Origin: Brachypodium distachyon
Lineage: Eukaryota; Streptophyta; Magnoliopsida; Poales; Poaceae
Direction of reading: 5' to 3'
DNA: 64,000 nt
Assembly (NCBI RefSeq): GCF_000005505.3
Contig: NC_016131.3
Location: forward strand, 46,237,355 to 46,301,354
This document shows positions 23,502 through 34,474 of the stretch, piece after piece (the first letter of the stretch is position 1; each line of letters starts with the position of its first letter). A program made the position numbers and the translations under genes. The notes below the pieces were generated by a model. That model was not told the origin of the DNA, searched no databases, and saw only the letters and a program-made list of their open reading frames with translations.

Positions 23502-24848
23502 ACACAGTGATCTGATTCGCGGTAAAATCTACTTACCAAATCTAGCAAGCTTGAAACGATCCACTTTTGTAGCGAGCCGGAATCGAACCAGCGCTTGAAG
23601 CAAAGATTTCCATCTTTTCACCACTTTTGGTAACCCGGTTCACCACTCACGTGGCTACATCCGGGAGGCTCCAGCTGCGGATACCCGCTAGCCTTCATCT
23701 TCCATAAATAATCGAGTGAATTACCTACCCCCTCCCTTTATTTGCTCGGTTGACCGAGTGCATTTACTAGCATTTTATTTTCCTTTGAGATAGGAATCCA
23801 TCAATAAGAATAAAGATTAGAACTCTTCCCCGGCGTGGCGGCTTGGCCATATTAAACTATTGAAGTGGGTCTTTCTCCTATACACACACTCCGAGGGGAG
23901 CAAACTCTTACCCGGCAATTAACTGACGCTTTCTCCTTTCTTTGAAGCTAGCTAGTTGAGCTTTCCTTTCGTAAGCTGAAACACTTATTTATTTCTCTTA
24001 GTTATTCCCTAGATGATGAGCGAGCACTTTAACTACTACTACTTGATTTTATGTTCTTGGAATATTGTATTAAGTAGAAGTTAGTGGGTTCAGTTCCTAG
24101 ATGAGATGCCTCCTTACTTGCATTTCCTAGTTAAGATTAACTAACTGATTGGAGTAAAGGGCTTTTTAATTGACGGATTCTAGTGGCTGGCCCAGTGAGA
24201 GAATTACCAGTGTCTGTCATTAGACTTTATCTTTCCACGGTGAACTCCTTTGTTGTCTAAAATCGGCTGGCTGGATTGACCTTTGGGATTGAGTCACTCG
24301 TACATTAAATCTGAGTATTTCGTATGGCGAATTAATGAACGGACGGATAGCAAAATGAACTAATTCCGGTTTCTAGAAATGCCGTAGATCAAGTTGACGA
24401 AGAAGAAGGTAGATACGAGATTTTCACATCTTACCTTCCTGCTGAAGGCAATCTCTAATTGGCAGGTTTTCAAAGTCAAACAAGCTCACTCACGTAACTT
24501 AACTACACGAGCATATCTGTAGCAATCTTACCATTTAAGGATCAAAGTCGCGGAGCTCAGCTCGTAAGTAGCCTTGTTTTTTGCGCTTTAAAAAAAAAGA
24601 AACTAGTCAATCTACGATTTTTCTCACTAAAGGAGTGGAGGTTCGATGGCTGAAGCAGATACCGGATCCTACTGAGACTCACAAGCCCAAGAAGTTGTCC
24701 AAGTGAAACGTAAGGGGAGGAAGGCTCTGTCAAGGCTTACCCATTAGTCGATTCTCCTTTTCCAACGGTGGACTGGTACCTCTGTGCATGCATAAGGAGT
24801 TGGAATCATCCCAACTTCTCCAATCCTCAGTCAAAATGTAACATAACA
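23502..24848. other. Mitochondrial-type spacer after LTR B
   Basis: No protein gene was recognised. It contains the tRNA-like sequence at 23,568-23,658; the remainder holds no frame worth naming. Confidence 0.5.
23568..23658 (-). tRNA. tRNA-like sequence, probably degenerate
   Basis: On the minus strand the 3' part is a good T arm: stem GCTGG/CCGGC with loop TTCGATT, followed by TCGCTAC and A. GTAGCCA 91 nt upstream pairs with TCGCTAC at 6 of 7 positions. The length would suit a class II tRNA (Ser/Leu/Tyr), but D arm and anticodon stem do not fold cleanly and no anticodon can be assigned. It matches none of the grass mitochondrial tRNAs I know, so a decayed or chance structure is possible. 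Confidence 0.3.
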
Positions 24849-25190
24849 TCACTTAGAAGAAATTATGAAACGAATGGAATCGAAACCTGGAACCGGAGCT
24901 GCAACCGAGCTATCTGATGACAGAATAGCGCCATTGAGAGTCATGTCAGAGTCATGCCCTTTGGCCCGATACAGAAGAAAACAGAAAATAGGTTCTTGTC
25001 GAGCTTCATGAAGAAGACCGATAATGTGGCGAAGGAAAGCATCACTGGAGGCTGTAAGGATGATGTCATCGACATATAATAGGAGGTAAGCAGTGTGACT
25101 ACCAACCTTGTACACAAACTGCGTGGTGTCGGTGCGAGCTGCAACAAATCCAATGGTGGAGGCAAACCAGCTTAAAAACCCTTTGCTGTA
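24849..25190 (-). pseudogene. Copia reverse transcriptase fragment inside mitochondrial DNA
   Basis: The minus-strand frame reads GFLSWFASTIGFVAARTDTTQ, then FVYKVGSHTAYLLLYVDDI, then ILTASSDAFLRHIIGLL. This is the Ty1/Copia reverse transcriptase around the catalytic YVDD box. Similarity stops after GLLH (about 25,010), where unrelated sequence follows. Only about 60 residues remain, with no LTR nearby. Copia scraps of this kind are known in plant mitochondrial genomes, so it may have travelled with the mitochondrial DNA. Confidence 0.8.
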
Positions 25191-28050
25191 GGGTGATATA
25201 CCAGCTTATAGCTTTGACTGCTCTTAAGGTAAGGTGGTGCTTAAGCTGCATTCTTGGCTTTAAGCATACCGCTCTCCTGTGAAGATCAGTTGAACCAATG
25301 CTCCATTTTCCGTAGTCGCACCAGATCCATTGTCCATAGTACTATTTTGCCATTCCTGGTGGTAATAGAACGCGCTTTTATTGATTCCAGTCTTAATCCT
25401 GTAAGAAATTGGTGATAGTGATTTGAATGTGTATTGGTACAATATGAAGTCTCCTCTGTACTACTTTCAAGTATTGGTACAATATCAAGTCTCCATACCA
25501 CTCTTTTTTTCTATTCCATTCAATTCCTTCAATAGGTGTCAAAATGCATTTGCACTTGTTCTTTCGATTGGATAGAAGCTCATACTCGACTTCAACAACA
25601 GGTTTGGTGCTGATGTGTCCAAATCCCATGCTCCTACGCCGGGTTGATTGATGGACTAATGCTCCTTCTAAGGTTGATAAAGGTAAAGCAGTGGCCCAAG
25701 AACTCACTACATCTAAGCCCAAGTCCAAACAAGACCAGACCTAAGAATGCTGGAATGAGAATCCTTACCCGTGACTACCATGCATACTTTTATGACCTAT
25801 GTATGCCTTTCCTCGCCTACTTCGTTCTTGCTTTCCGTTTCCTACTATTTTCAAGTTTCAATTTTGAAAGAGAGACATGAAGTGTCAATTTACTTTCTTT
25901 TCATAAAGTCAATAAATAGTAGTAATTCTTGCTTTTGAAAAAGCATACGAAGACAGCCTGCACCAACATTTTATTTTACGACATATGACATTGCACAAAA
26001 AGCTGCAAAGGACATAGTTTCGTTGATTCACCGGCACGAATAGCATTTCCTACATCCCCAGCATGGAGTTCCAGACTCCTTGATCAAGATGACACATTCC
26101 TGGTACCACAAACAAGGAAGCTAGCTTTTCTAGCGTTGGCAGGCAAAGGTAAGTAAGCTAAAACATGGCAGTCTGAAGACTTGTCTGAAAGCTGAGTGCT
26201 TCAAAAGGATTGATTTGCTAGTCTCGGTCAGTTGAATCAAAAATGAACAGAGATTTTATTTATGCGTAGATTAGTGTTCTCCTCCGGGCCAGTGTTGAGA
26301 CTTTGAGGCATAGCCCAGGTGTTTTTAGCGAAGCCAAAAGGTAGTTCCGTCGGGAAAGAAGAATATCTCGTCATACCAACTATATGCTTTGTTCATGTCT
26401 GCCATTTCGTTTATCATAGAGGCGCGCAGCGAAAACGTGTCCAAGAAAGAGGCAAGGCTTTCCATAAGTCAGAAAGAAACCTTCTTACTAGCAGGTTGTC
26501 CTTTCTTCGCCTATTCTAAGTAAGACCGGATTCGTCGGCGCAAGAGTGCTCGATCAGTGACCTCCTACGCACTGCCGGCTTTGGGCATACTAGCTCGCTG
26601 CGGAAGAGAATGAAGATAAATAAGGTGAATGTAACGTAGGGAATAACACATAGAAAAGCCCTTTTTATCCACGGTATGATTGTTTTCCAGGGTAGTATCT
26701 GCCTGACGTCTTTCATCTATTAATTCAGTAGGAAAGAAGTAAGAACCCGACGCAAGTAAATAGAAACTTCAATCTAATAGGGCGTAAGGTGAGGCTGCTT
26801 GGTCCCATTACCTGAGGATTTGATCCCCGATGAAGGACACAACTTCAACACGCAGTGTTTTAGGGAACACTCGCTATATAGGAATCAGATGCAGAAGTGG
26901 CTCCAATACTTGAAATGGTATTGGATGTTGAATATGGACTTGGACATGGGTACTGATCCCCTTTGCTACTTGCATGAGCTCTCGATCCACCCGTAGTTAT
27001 AACCGGATGGAAAGTAAATCAGACTGATCCAGTATTGGTGAAGTTTGCTCTGGAAGGTCTATGACTATGTTGGACAGAGAGGACTTAATTGGATGCCTCC
27101 AGTTTTAGGAGAGTCCTAACTAGTCGGGTGTAAAGATGTGATTTCTCTTTACCCTTTGATTACACTTTCCCTTGGAAAAGGAGGTGTAGGAGAGCACTCG
27201 TTGTTCTCTAAGGCCGGAGACCATAAGACTTTAGGCGTCTCTGATCGTCAAGCCTTATAGGCAAGTAGGTGGTAACACCGGGGGGCCTATAGGTAATGCA
27301 ACAGCTTCCAACTGTTGCATACCCCCATTATATATTCTGTATATATTTATAGTTCAGTAATCGGAGCAGATGATAGACCAGAGAACGAACCTTAGATGGT
27401 AGGGGACAATAGAGGATAACAAGCCTGAAAAGTTCAAGGGCCTTTTTCCAGTGAATCTTCCGAGGAGAGTAGTTACCCGGTTTTGATGCCGATTGAAGGC
27501 TTTATTGTCCTTGCTTTTTTGCCTAGTCCGGAGTTTTTATTCTTTACTATTGCTTGGGATTGGGTTTTACACTATTCAATACAACATATCTACTCGTGGC
27601 CGGAGGGGAGGCAATAGATTGATCTTGTCCTTGGCTTGTTTTGGGAAGAGAGGCTAAAGGCTATCTGACCCCTTGCTATTGATTCAATTCCTGAAAACTG
27701 TTCCTTCTTTCCCACTTGGCTTGGATTCCAGGGGCGGGGATTCAATAGCTGCGGAGTCTATATTAGTTAGATATGTCCTTCAAACATCCCTGTAGAGCAC
27801 CAGCTCTCATTCCTGGCCAATGAACCGGGCGTATTCACCAGATCCTTGTATTATATATAGTGTATAAAAAGTAATTTTCTTGCTTTGTCCAATCCAACCT
27901 CACAGCTTATTCTGCCGTAACCTTCTTTGCCGAAAGCCTTTGTCTGTGGCTATCTTCTACATTCTCTGCCATTTTCCTAATTTTTGGAATCTGACTAATG
28001 CATCATGGATTTATGCAAGTTAATTACTTAATTGATTGCAAAAGGAGTAG
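25191..28050. other. Mitochondrial-type spacer up to the right NUMT end
   Basis: About 2.9 kb without a recognisable gene. Short frames at 25,393-25,728 and 26,516-26,716 (both minus) are unassigned. The style of the sequence stays mitochondrial until about 27,960, then becomes AT-rich nuclear DNA. Confidence 0.45.
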
Positions 28051-28124
28051 TATGCGTAGTGGATTAGTATGAGCAAGGGTTGCTTGAGTGATATCTTACT
28101 CTTGTTTGCTTCTGATAGAACTAC

Positions 28125-28127
<3 letters not shown>

Positions 28128-28195
<68 letters not shown>
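28128..28195. repeat. (AT)34 microsatellite
   Basis: 68 bp of uninterrupted AT dinucleotide, flanked on both sides by TAGAACTACT (near 28,116 and 28,207). It lies within about 100-170 bp of the inferred NUMT end. Confidence 0.97.
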
Positions 28196-28197
<2 letters not shown>

Positions 28198-28479
28198 GTA
28201 TATAATAGAACTACTCAGACTTCTCTTTGAACAGGTTAAAACTTCCAGTTATGCTCCTGCTATATTAGATTCCAATTTTCTTCTCAACGGTATTGAAAAC
28301 AGCTCCCTAATGAACTCACTGTTTAAGATGTGTTCTCATCTCCCCACTGTCTTACCGCTCATGAGTTGAGAAAACCAATGTGAGTCTCAGTTATTGGCCT
28401 TTTGGAAGTATCTTTTTTCATCCATGAATAATATCATGAAATCTTTCACATGTACTCACCATTTGTTTATTTTTCTCTG

Positions 28480-29175
28480 CAGGTAATCTTATAATCGTCC
28501 TTGTAGGCCTCTGCCATTTAAATTTGGGTGGGGACACTCAATAAGACTTGGTGAAACATGGCTAATTCGGGTGTGAAGATCAAAATCTTATCAAAATACT
28601 ACCATGGAATGACTATGGACTAAATCAGACCTTGGCGTTTTGCTATTGACATTAAGGTTTGTAATTTTCTCACCTGCTGCTACATTGTAATCACTACTAG
28701 GTGTTTTTGCATTGACCATTTTCCTTGGTATGCAGGTTTCTTAAATTTGTTGTCATAGGCTTCCACATATTTTGCATTTAAATTTGGGTTGGCGTCGCTT
28801 ATCAGGACTTTGTGGGTTTACATGGCTACCTTGGATGTGAGGATCAACATATAACCACAGATAATTGTGGAATAAATGGTACTTCATTGTTTAGCCAAGA
28901 TTTGCAATTTTCTCACCCGCTGCTACATTTCTATCATTACTTGTGTTCTTGCATTGACCATTTTTCTTGGAATGCAGGTGCCCTTATATTTGTTCTCGTA
29001 GGCGCCTACATATTTTGCATTTAAATTTGGGGTCGGCCTCACTCATCAGGACTTTGTGGGTGTAAATGGCTAGCTTGGATGTGAGGATCAAACTATCACC
29101 ACCGAATAATTGTGGAATAAATGAGACTTCACATTTAACTAAGGTTTGCAATTTTCTCACACAGGGCTACATTTC
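28480..29175. repeat. Three tandem units of about 245-260 bp
   Basis: The block ATTTAAATTTGGG...AGGACTTTGTGGG...GGATGTGAGGATCAA...TTGCAATTTTCTCAC recurs with starts near 28,516, 28,776 and 29,019. Each unit is preceded by a TGCAGGT(A/T/G)-like sequence that resembles a splice acceptor. The copies differ by scattered substitutions. Confidence 0.8.
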
Positions 29176-29528
29176 TAATACCAATGGAGGTCCCTGCGTG
29201 GGGAATGGATTTCATGGGTGTCAACCGTCTTATCAGCTTTGATTTTTCAAAATTGGCTTCTGCCTATTTTCACATTATACAGGAAGATTTCCAAGTTTGG
29301 GCATCTAATTTATGATGTATTATTGTTCTGTTTTTAGTTGTTTTGGGCTTGTTTGGGCAAGAGCCTGAGGGGTTCTTTCTCTAGGATTTTGAATATTCAA
29401 GTGTTGTGTAATTTTGCAGGAAATGCTACCAGAGGTTTGTCCCTCCTCCCTTATGTTTGGTTAATTAACCACCATCTTTTGTAGACGTATAACACGCTAC
29501 ACATGATTGAATGCTGACTGTACCTCCG

Positions 29529-29612
29529 CAGAAAGGTCGAGGGCAAGCGCTTCAATGTCAAGATCATCACCTTCCTTGACCTCTACCGCTATGACCCATG
29601 GGAGCTCTAGGT
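29529..29612 (+). pseudogene. NAC-domain transcription factor fragment
   Basis: After CCGCAG the frame reads RKVEGKRFNVKIITFLDLYR and then YDPWEL, matching the subdomain of NAC proteins around the D(L/V)Y(x)xDPWEL motif. The next codon is TAG followed by GTTGATATC, which looks like a damaged exon end and splice donor. No other part of the NAC domain was found nearby, so this is an isolated exon. Confidence 0.6.
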
Positions 29613-30866
29613 TGATATCAACTAACCAGCAATTAATTAATCTCCCTCTCTCTAGATCTCTTCAACCAGCTAACCCGTCCTCAGTTCTTGATTTTATTTC
29701 CCTTAATTTCCTGCAGTGATCCATCCACCGGCGATATTGACAAGCTTTCAACATCCAATATACATGTGGATCTAAGAAGTGAGCGTTGGACCATATACCT
29801 GAATTAGTTTATCTCTATTATCAATGTGTTTTTACTTTATTTGTGGACATGCTTTTCTGATATGTTTCATAGAAGCTGTATGTATTTAATAGCGACACTG
29901 GCTTACCACAAATAAAATCTGTATATGCATTTATTATACATACTCTTGATGATCAGTTATAGTTGTGGCTTTTCGGTGCAATACTTAACCTATGTACGCC
30001 AATTTTCTTGAAATTCATACATCTTACTAATCTGCATATTGCTTGCATAGGTTATAGGTGTAGGATTATTAGTGTTATTTGGCAGAGCAATAAACCACCG
30101 CTCTTTTGTGAGTTTAGTAAGGTGCAAGCATAGGCAGCTGTTCTGCTCAAAAGCATGTTACTGCATGTTTGTCAGCCCTGCAGCATATCTACCCATATTT
30201 GTTTGTGCTTCGTTCATTTTTGTCTGGTCATGTTCTCACACTTCCTTTTTTTGTGTAGGTTTATAAGTCACCTGGTTATGGCCTATGTATTTACATTTTG
30301 GACCTGCTATGTACTTATGAAGGAATATGAAAACGTCACAACCATGAGGTTGTGCTTTCTTGTTTCAGAGAAACTACAACCAGATCAGTTACCGGTATGA
30401 TCATATGTCCAAAACTTTGTGTGTTCAATTCCTATTTAGTAAAGATGTTCAGTATGTGATGTATATCAGCTTGGATAAATTGAAAGCGGACTGGCATGCT
30501 TTTCACTGCAATGCATCTACCAAAATTGTGGGAATAAAATGATTACACACTGGATATTTCTGCATCATGTAAATTGACAAATAATTAGATCTTTCTACAA
30601 AATTCAGTAGAAAATTCTGTATCCGACTTTTTGTGTGCATTTAGGTATATATCATCTTTGTGGCTGTAACTTCTACATGAGCTTCTTTTAGATCCCTTTT
30701 CTGAAGAAAAAATGCGTTTGCGCATCGGAATAATCTCAGCAGAATGCTGTTGACAACATCACCTTCTGCATACATGATCCTTCTTAATTCCACTTAACAA
30801 CTGTGCCATTCCGAGCATTTCATCTTCACTGGATATAACCATTAACTTCAATAACTTCATTTGTAG
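29613..30866. other. AT-rich sequence with no recognised gene
   Basis: Low-GC sequence between the NAC-like and P5CS-like fragments. Frames at 30,072-30,266 and 30,360-30,542 have no recognisable similarity. It may be intron-like remnant. Confidence 0.5.
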
Positions 30867-31104
30867 GATTCATCTGGTATAACGACAGTTTGGCGACGCT
30901 ATTGGCACAAGTGCTGAATGCTGATCTTCTTATCATGCTTAGTGATGTGGAGGGACACTATAGTGGTCCACCGAGTGATCCTCAATCAAAAGTCATCCAC
31001 ACGTGCATTACTGAAAAATCTCATGTAGGAAGAGATGGAATGCAAACTAAAGTGGCATCTGCTGTTACTGCTGCATCAAAGGGCGTACCCGCTGTAATTG
31101 TGAG
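30867..31104 (+). pseudogene. P5CS glutamate 5-kinase domain fragment
   Basis: Between a TTGTAG acceptor and an AG|GTGACT donor, the frame reads [14 protein letters not shown]...[21 protein letters not shown]...SHVGRDGM...[18 protein letters not shown]. This is the kinase domain of delta-1-pyrroline-5-carboxylate synthetase, the plant proline-synthesis enzyme, covering NDSLA, the DVEG(L)Y(S/T)GPPSDP box and the GRGGM region. Compared with the family about nine residues before GRGGM are missing, and Gly is replaced by Asp in that box. The neighbouring kinase and reductase exons were not found, so this is a detached, probably dead fragment. Confidence 0.75.
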
Positions 31105-31758
31105 GTGACTACAATTTTTTTTTCTTGGTGTTAGAGCATGAAATTTTATATGCATACCTACTAAGTATTCCCATTAGGTTAAGATACTGCAAGCTACTAT
31201 ATGGTCAGTCAAACTGGCAGCTACCATATTTGTGCAATTTAGGAACGCAGGGAGTACTAATTAAACTATTGTTGCTATAATTGGATATTCAAAAGTGCTC
31301 GAGTAAGACAATTGGTAATTAGTTATGGAGATTGGAGTTTTAATGCAAGGGTTTAACATTAGATAATCATCTGCAATGTTTGTGTTGATATATAGTTTGA
31401 ATAACTTTCTTAATTCTTAAGTACTCCTATCAAACTACGCATCTTCAAAGTGGCTGGTGCCACGTTTGTTTGTGCTGTTGGTCAGGAAGCAGCTTAGCAC
31501 ATGGTGGCACCAGATGAAAATAACCAGAATACAGGGTTCATGCGCATATCTGCACCCACAAGTGCAAGGTCTATATCTATCTATTTTTAAATTCTGGAAT
31601 TAGTTGGTGAGAAGTATATAGTCCTCTATAAATTGTTCTGTTCTTTCGTGCAGAAGTAGCTATGACAGCATTCGTCCTTACAAAGTGGATAAGGCACCAA
31701 GGATTTCAAATGAGAAGAACATAGTTAAGGTAAAAACAATACTCATGGATGGTTCATA
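31105..31758. other. Sequence after the P5CS-like exon
   Basis: Mostly AT-rich. A short stretch at about 31,654-31,732 (SYDSIRPYKVDKAP...KNIVK) ends before GTAAAA and could be an exon, but I do not recognise it. Confidence 0.35.
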
Positions 31759-32033
31759 TTTACTTTTACTTATTTGTTGAGTGACATTGTCAGTTTGAAC
31801 CTTCTTTTTCTTTCTTGAGAAAGTTTATACTTCTGATAATTGCTACTCCCTCCGATCCATAAAAAGTGTCGCCCACTTACTACAAAATTTGTATTTCTAT
31901 TGTGTTTTCATTGCAGGCTTTACTTTTACTTATTTGTTGAGTTGCATTGTCAGTTCGAACCTTCTTTTTCTTTCTCTAGAAAGCTTATACTTCTGCTAAT
32001 TGCTATTTTCTATTGTGTTATCATTGTAGGCTG
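31759..32033. repeat. Tandem duplication, period 160 bp, with MITE end in copy 1
   Basis: TTTACTTTTACTTATTTGTTG...GCTTATACTTCTG.TAATTGCTA occurs at 31,759 and again at 31,919, each followed by TCTATTGTGTT.TCATTG.AGGC. Only the first copy contains CTCCCTCCGATCC... (from 31,846), the end of a Stowaway-type MITE. Confidence 0.8.
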
Positions 32034-32112
32034 AGCTTGTCTTCCACCGTGGCATCGCCATCTTCTCTCCTCCGCCGTGCTTGTCCTCTTCCTCTGCCTC
32101 TGGTCAGTGCTG

Positions 32113-32590
32113 CTCTTCTCTCCTCCCCAACCTGGATGCATTCCAATGATACGGTTTCCTGCAATTTCTTATATGTTGTCCTGATTAATTCACCGCGTCG
32201 CAGTGTCACTAGCGTCATTTTAGATGGATACTTTCTATTCGGGTTTCAGTGATTTCGTGGGAAAAATCGTGTCATTGCCCTGTTTGAGAGATTTCAGTAA
32301 CGCTTGTTTCGGTTAGCATTCATTTGATACCAGTCCAGATGTGCTAGATATGCATACTCTTCTCTCCTCCCCAACCTGGATGCATTCCAACGATACGGTT
32401 TCCTGCAATTTCTTATATGTTGTCCTGATTAATTCACCGCATCACAGTGTCAATAGCGTCATTTTAGATGGATGCTTTCTATTCGGGTTTCAGTGATTTC
32501 GTGGGAAAAATCGTGTCATTGCCCTGTTTGACAGTTCAGTAACACTTGTTTCGGTTAGCATTCATTTGATACCAGTCCAGATGTGCTATT
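32113..32590. repeat. Direct tandem duplication, period 244 bp
   Basis: CTCTTCTCTCCTCCCCAACC at 32,113 and 32,357 starts two copies that agree almost throughout, to GATACCAGTCCAGATGTGCTA. A few substitutions and short indels separate them. Confidence 0.9.
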
Positions 32591-32808
32591 CCTCATAAGA
32601 TTGTACACTAGATTGAGTTATTGTAATATAATACACTTCAGAGCTCCTCGAAAAAAATCTCTCAATTCTGTGTCAGGACATGTATTAATTTAGCACAACA
32701 TTTGGGACACAGTCCCAGCTCAAATGGTCCATACCCTCCTAGAGAAAATAAGAGGGGAGGAATGGATGTGCTTCTACACACCTCCATCTCCATAAGTGAG
32801 AATAAAAA

Positions 32809-32985
32809 GCAGATACTAAATGATCCTAAGATATCTGCACATTCAATAATCAATTCACTTATGACTGCGAATGAAATGTATGCATTTGGGAGAATGACTG
32901 TGGGTCGTCACTATCAGAATTTAATCAATTTATATATATCCTGCTCGTAAGTATGTGCAGATATCTTAGGATCTATTAGTATCTG
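32809..32985. repeat. Imperfect inverted repeat (hairpin MITE-like)
   Basis: GCAGATACTAAATGATCCTA plus AGATATCTGCACAT near 32,810 is repeated in inverse orientation near 32,951-32,985, with about 100 bp between the arms. No transposon family was assigned. Confidence 0.65.
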
Positions 32986-33744
32986 CTCTTAAGTGAATTA
33001 AATAATCATGTATACAGGATATAGATTCTGATTAAATCATTTGATAGAATTTTTATATTTTTATCCGTTGTTTGTCTACTCATTCCTTTCCATTCTAAAT
33101 TACAATGTTAAGCTCTGAGAAGAAAAATATATTTCTTTGATGGCCAAAGCCACTGTTATCTGAAGAGAAAATAATCCAGTTAGTTCATACTTAACTTGCA
33201 AAGGAGAACCTTGAAACCGTTGTTATAAAATTGAGGCATCTATAGATATTATAAAGTATCATCAGAAAAATTGAGGCATTTATAGATATCATGCATCTGT
33301 GGTTCGTTGCGGCACGCTGCAGAAAATGTTGTTTCACGCTTGTACCGCGGAAAAACAAAAAACGGACGCCACAAAGCTGTTGATGTTAGAATCTACATAG
33401 AAATATTTCTGTGGCACATAGAAGTTAAAATGAAGTTAGCGTTGAATCTACGTAGAGATATGTATAGCTGGAACTGTTAGCTGCATTCCCAGTTTGATAG
33501 GATTTTTACTTGTTTGCTTCCATCGTTTTTTTTATGTCATGTACTTTCCCTTTCCACATTCAGATGTCATTAAAGAAATATCGTTTCTATACCCTAAATT
33601 TTCATTACTCATCTATCAGGACCTTGGTATTATTGCTGCTGCTATTATTACTATTAGCTCTGTGGTGATTACTTTTGTATCAGTACTCACCCATTTTCAT
33701 CAATAAAATGTGCAATTTAATTTTCAATCTGTTTACTTCTCTAG

Positions 33745-34261
33745 AGGATCATATGGGTATTGGTACCTCACCCATTTTGATCGGAATTGCGTCCACGGAA
33801 AAATTTCCACCATGCAAGAATACCAAGTTCGCCACCTTGAATGCCTTATAGGCACAAAGAGCCCTCAGTTCAGATACTATGTGTGCACAATGAACAAGCC
33901 ATTTGTCTCACCCAGACAAAGGATGGTAAAACCTACAAACTACTAATTCTTTCATCATACATTTATTCTCTCATGACAAATATTGATCAACGTTATCAAT
34001 GATGCTTTCTTTTCCTATATGCCGTATCTTGATCATACCGAGTTCCTGCTGCCGTATCTTGATCCTGCAGTGAACCATCTGCGTATAAAGCTCGCGGGAA
34101 CCTCAATTGCACATCGAGTTCGCCTAATGAAAGGAACAGATGGTAGAGCAACCATCACCACCGACTGGCAAAATTTTGTGCACGATGCTGGACTTAAAGA
34201 GGGAGATATAGTGGCCTTTGTATTCAGCGCTCGTCGAACCAAGCTGTGCCTCCATGTTTAA
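33745..34261 (+). pseudogene. B3 DNA-binding domain gene fragment, two exons
   Basis: Exon 1 (33,745-33,925, after TCTCTAG and before GTAAAA) ends QFRYYVCTMNKPFVSPRQRM, like the entry to a grass B3 domain. Exon 2 (from about 34,020, stop at 34,259) reads EFLLPYLDPAVNHLRIKL, then AGTSIAHRVRLMKGTDGR, then WQNFVHDAGLKEGDIVAFVF...LCLHV, the rest of a B3 fold with its GW.NFV...L..GD.V.F core. B3 proteins are nuclear transcription factors. The acceptor of exon 2 is blurred by a duplicated stretch (GCCGTATCTTGATC twice), and no start codon region was identified upstream, so it is more likely a remnant than a working gene. Confidence 0.6.
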
Positions 34262-34390
34262 CAACCCTAGCTGAAATTATGTAATGAAAATAGCTGAAAT
34301 TATGTAATGAAAACAAGATGTCTGTACAGAAATATCCTATGGTGCTACCCTTTTGTCACTTGCTGTAACTCTCATGAAGCAAAATAAGTA

Positions 34391-34472
34391 TTCCCTCCGA
34401 CCCATATTACTTGTCTCCAATTTGTCCAAATATGAATGTATTATTTTGACAAGTAATTCCGGCCGGAGGGAG
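34391..34472. mobile_element. Stowaway MITE, 82 bp
   Basis: TIRs TTCCCTCCGACCCATATTAC and the inverse ...GGCCGGAGGGAG bound the unit, with TA on both sides (34,389-34,390 and 34,473-34,474). Typical of non-autonomous Tc1/Mariner MITEs of grasses. Confidence 0.85.
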
Positions 34473-34474
34473 TA

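Larger units (their letters stand above)
1..28050. other. Large nuclear insertion of mitochondrial DNA (NUMT)
   Basis: Seen: plant mitochondrial genes atp4, cob and nad5 exons d and e, two group II domain V helices, and the usual low-coding mitochondrial spacer between them. This is nuclear rather than organellar DNA: cob carries a stop and a frameshift, two LTR-type elements with target duplications interrupt it, and it joins sequence full of nuclear transposons after about 28 kb. The left edge is outside the window. The right boundary is placed only by change of character between about 27,960 and 28,130, where an (AT)n tract begins. Without the two solo LTRs about 20.1 kb of organelle-type DNA remains. 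Whether it came in as one piece cannot be judged here. Confidence 0.9.

Noticed and set aside
1..28050. Reading the left part as a true mitochondrial genome
   Set aside because: The broken cob, two LTR insertions with target duplications and continuity with nuclear transposon DNA argue against it.
28088..28369. Frame with a long Ile-Tyr repeat
   Set aside because: It is the translation of the AT microsatellite.
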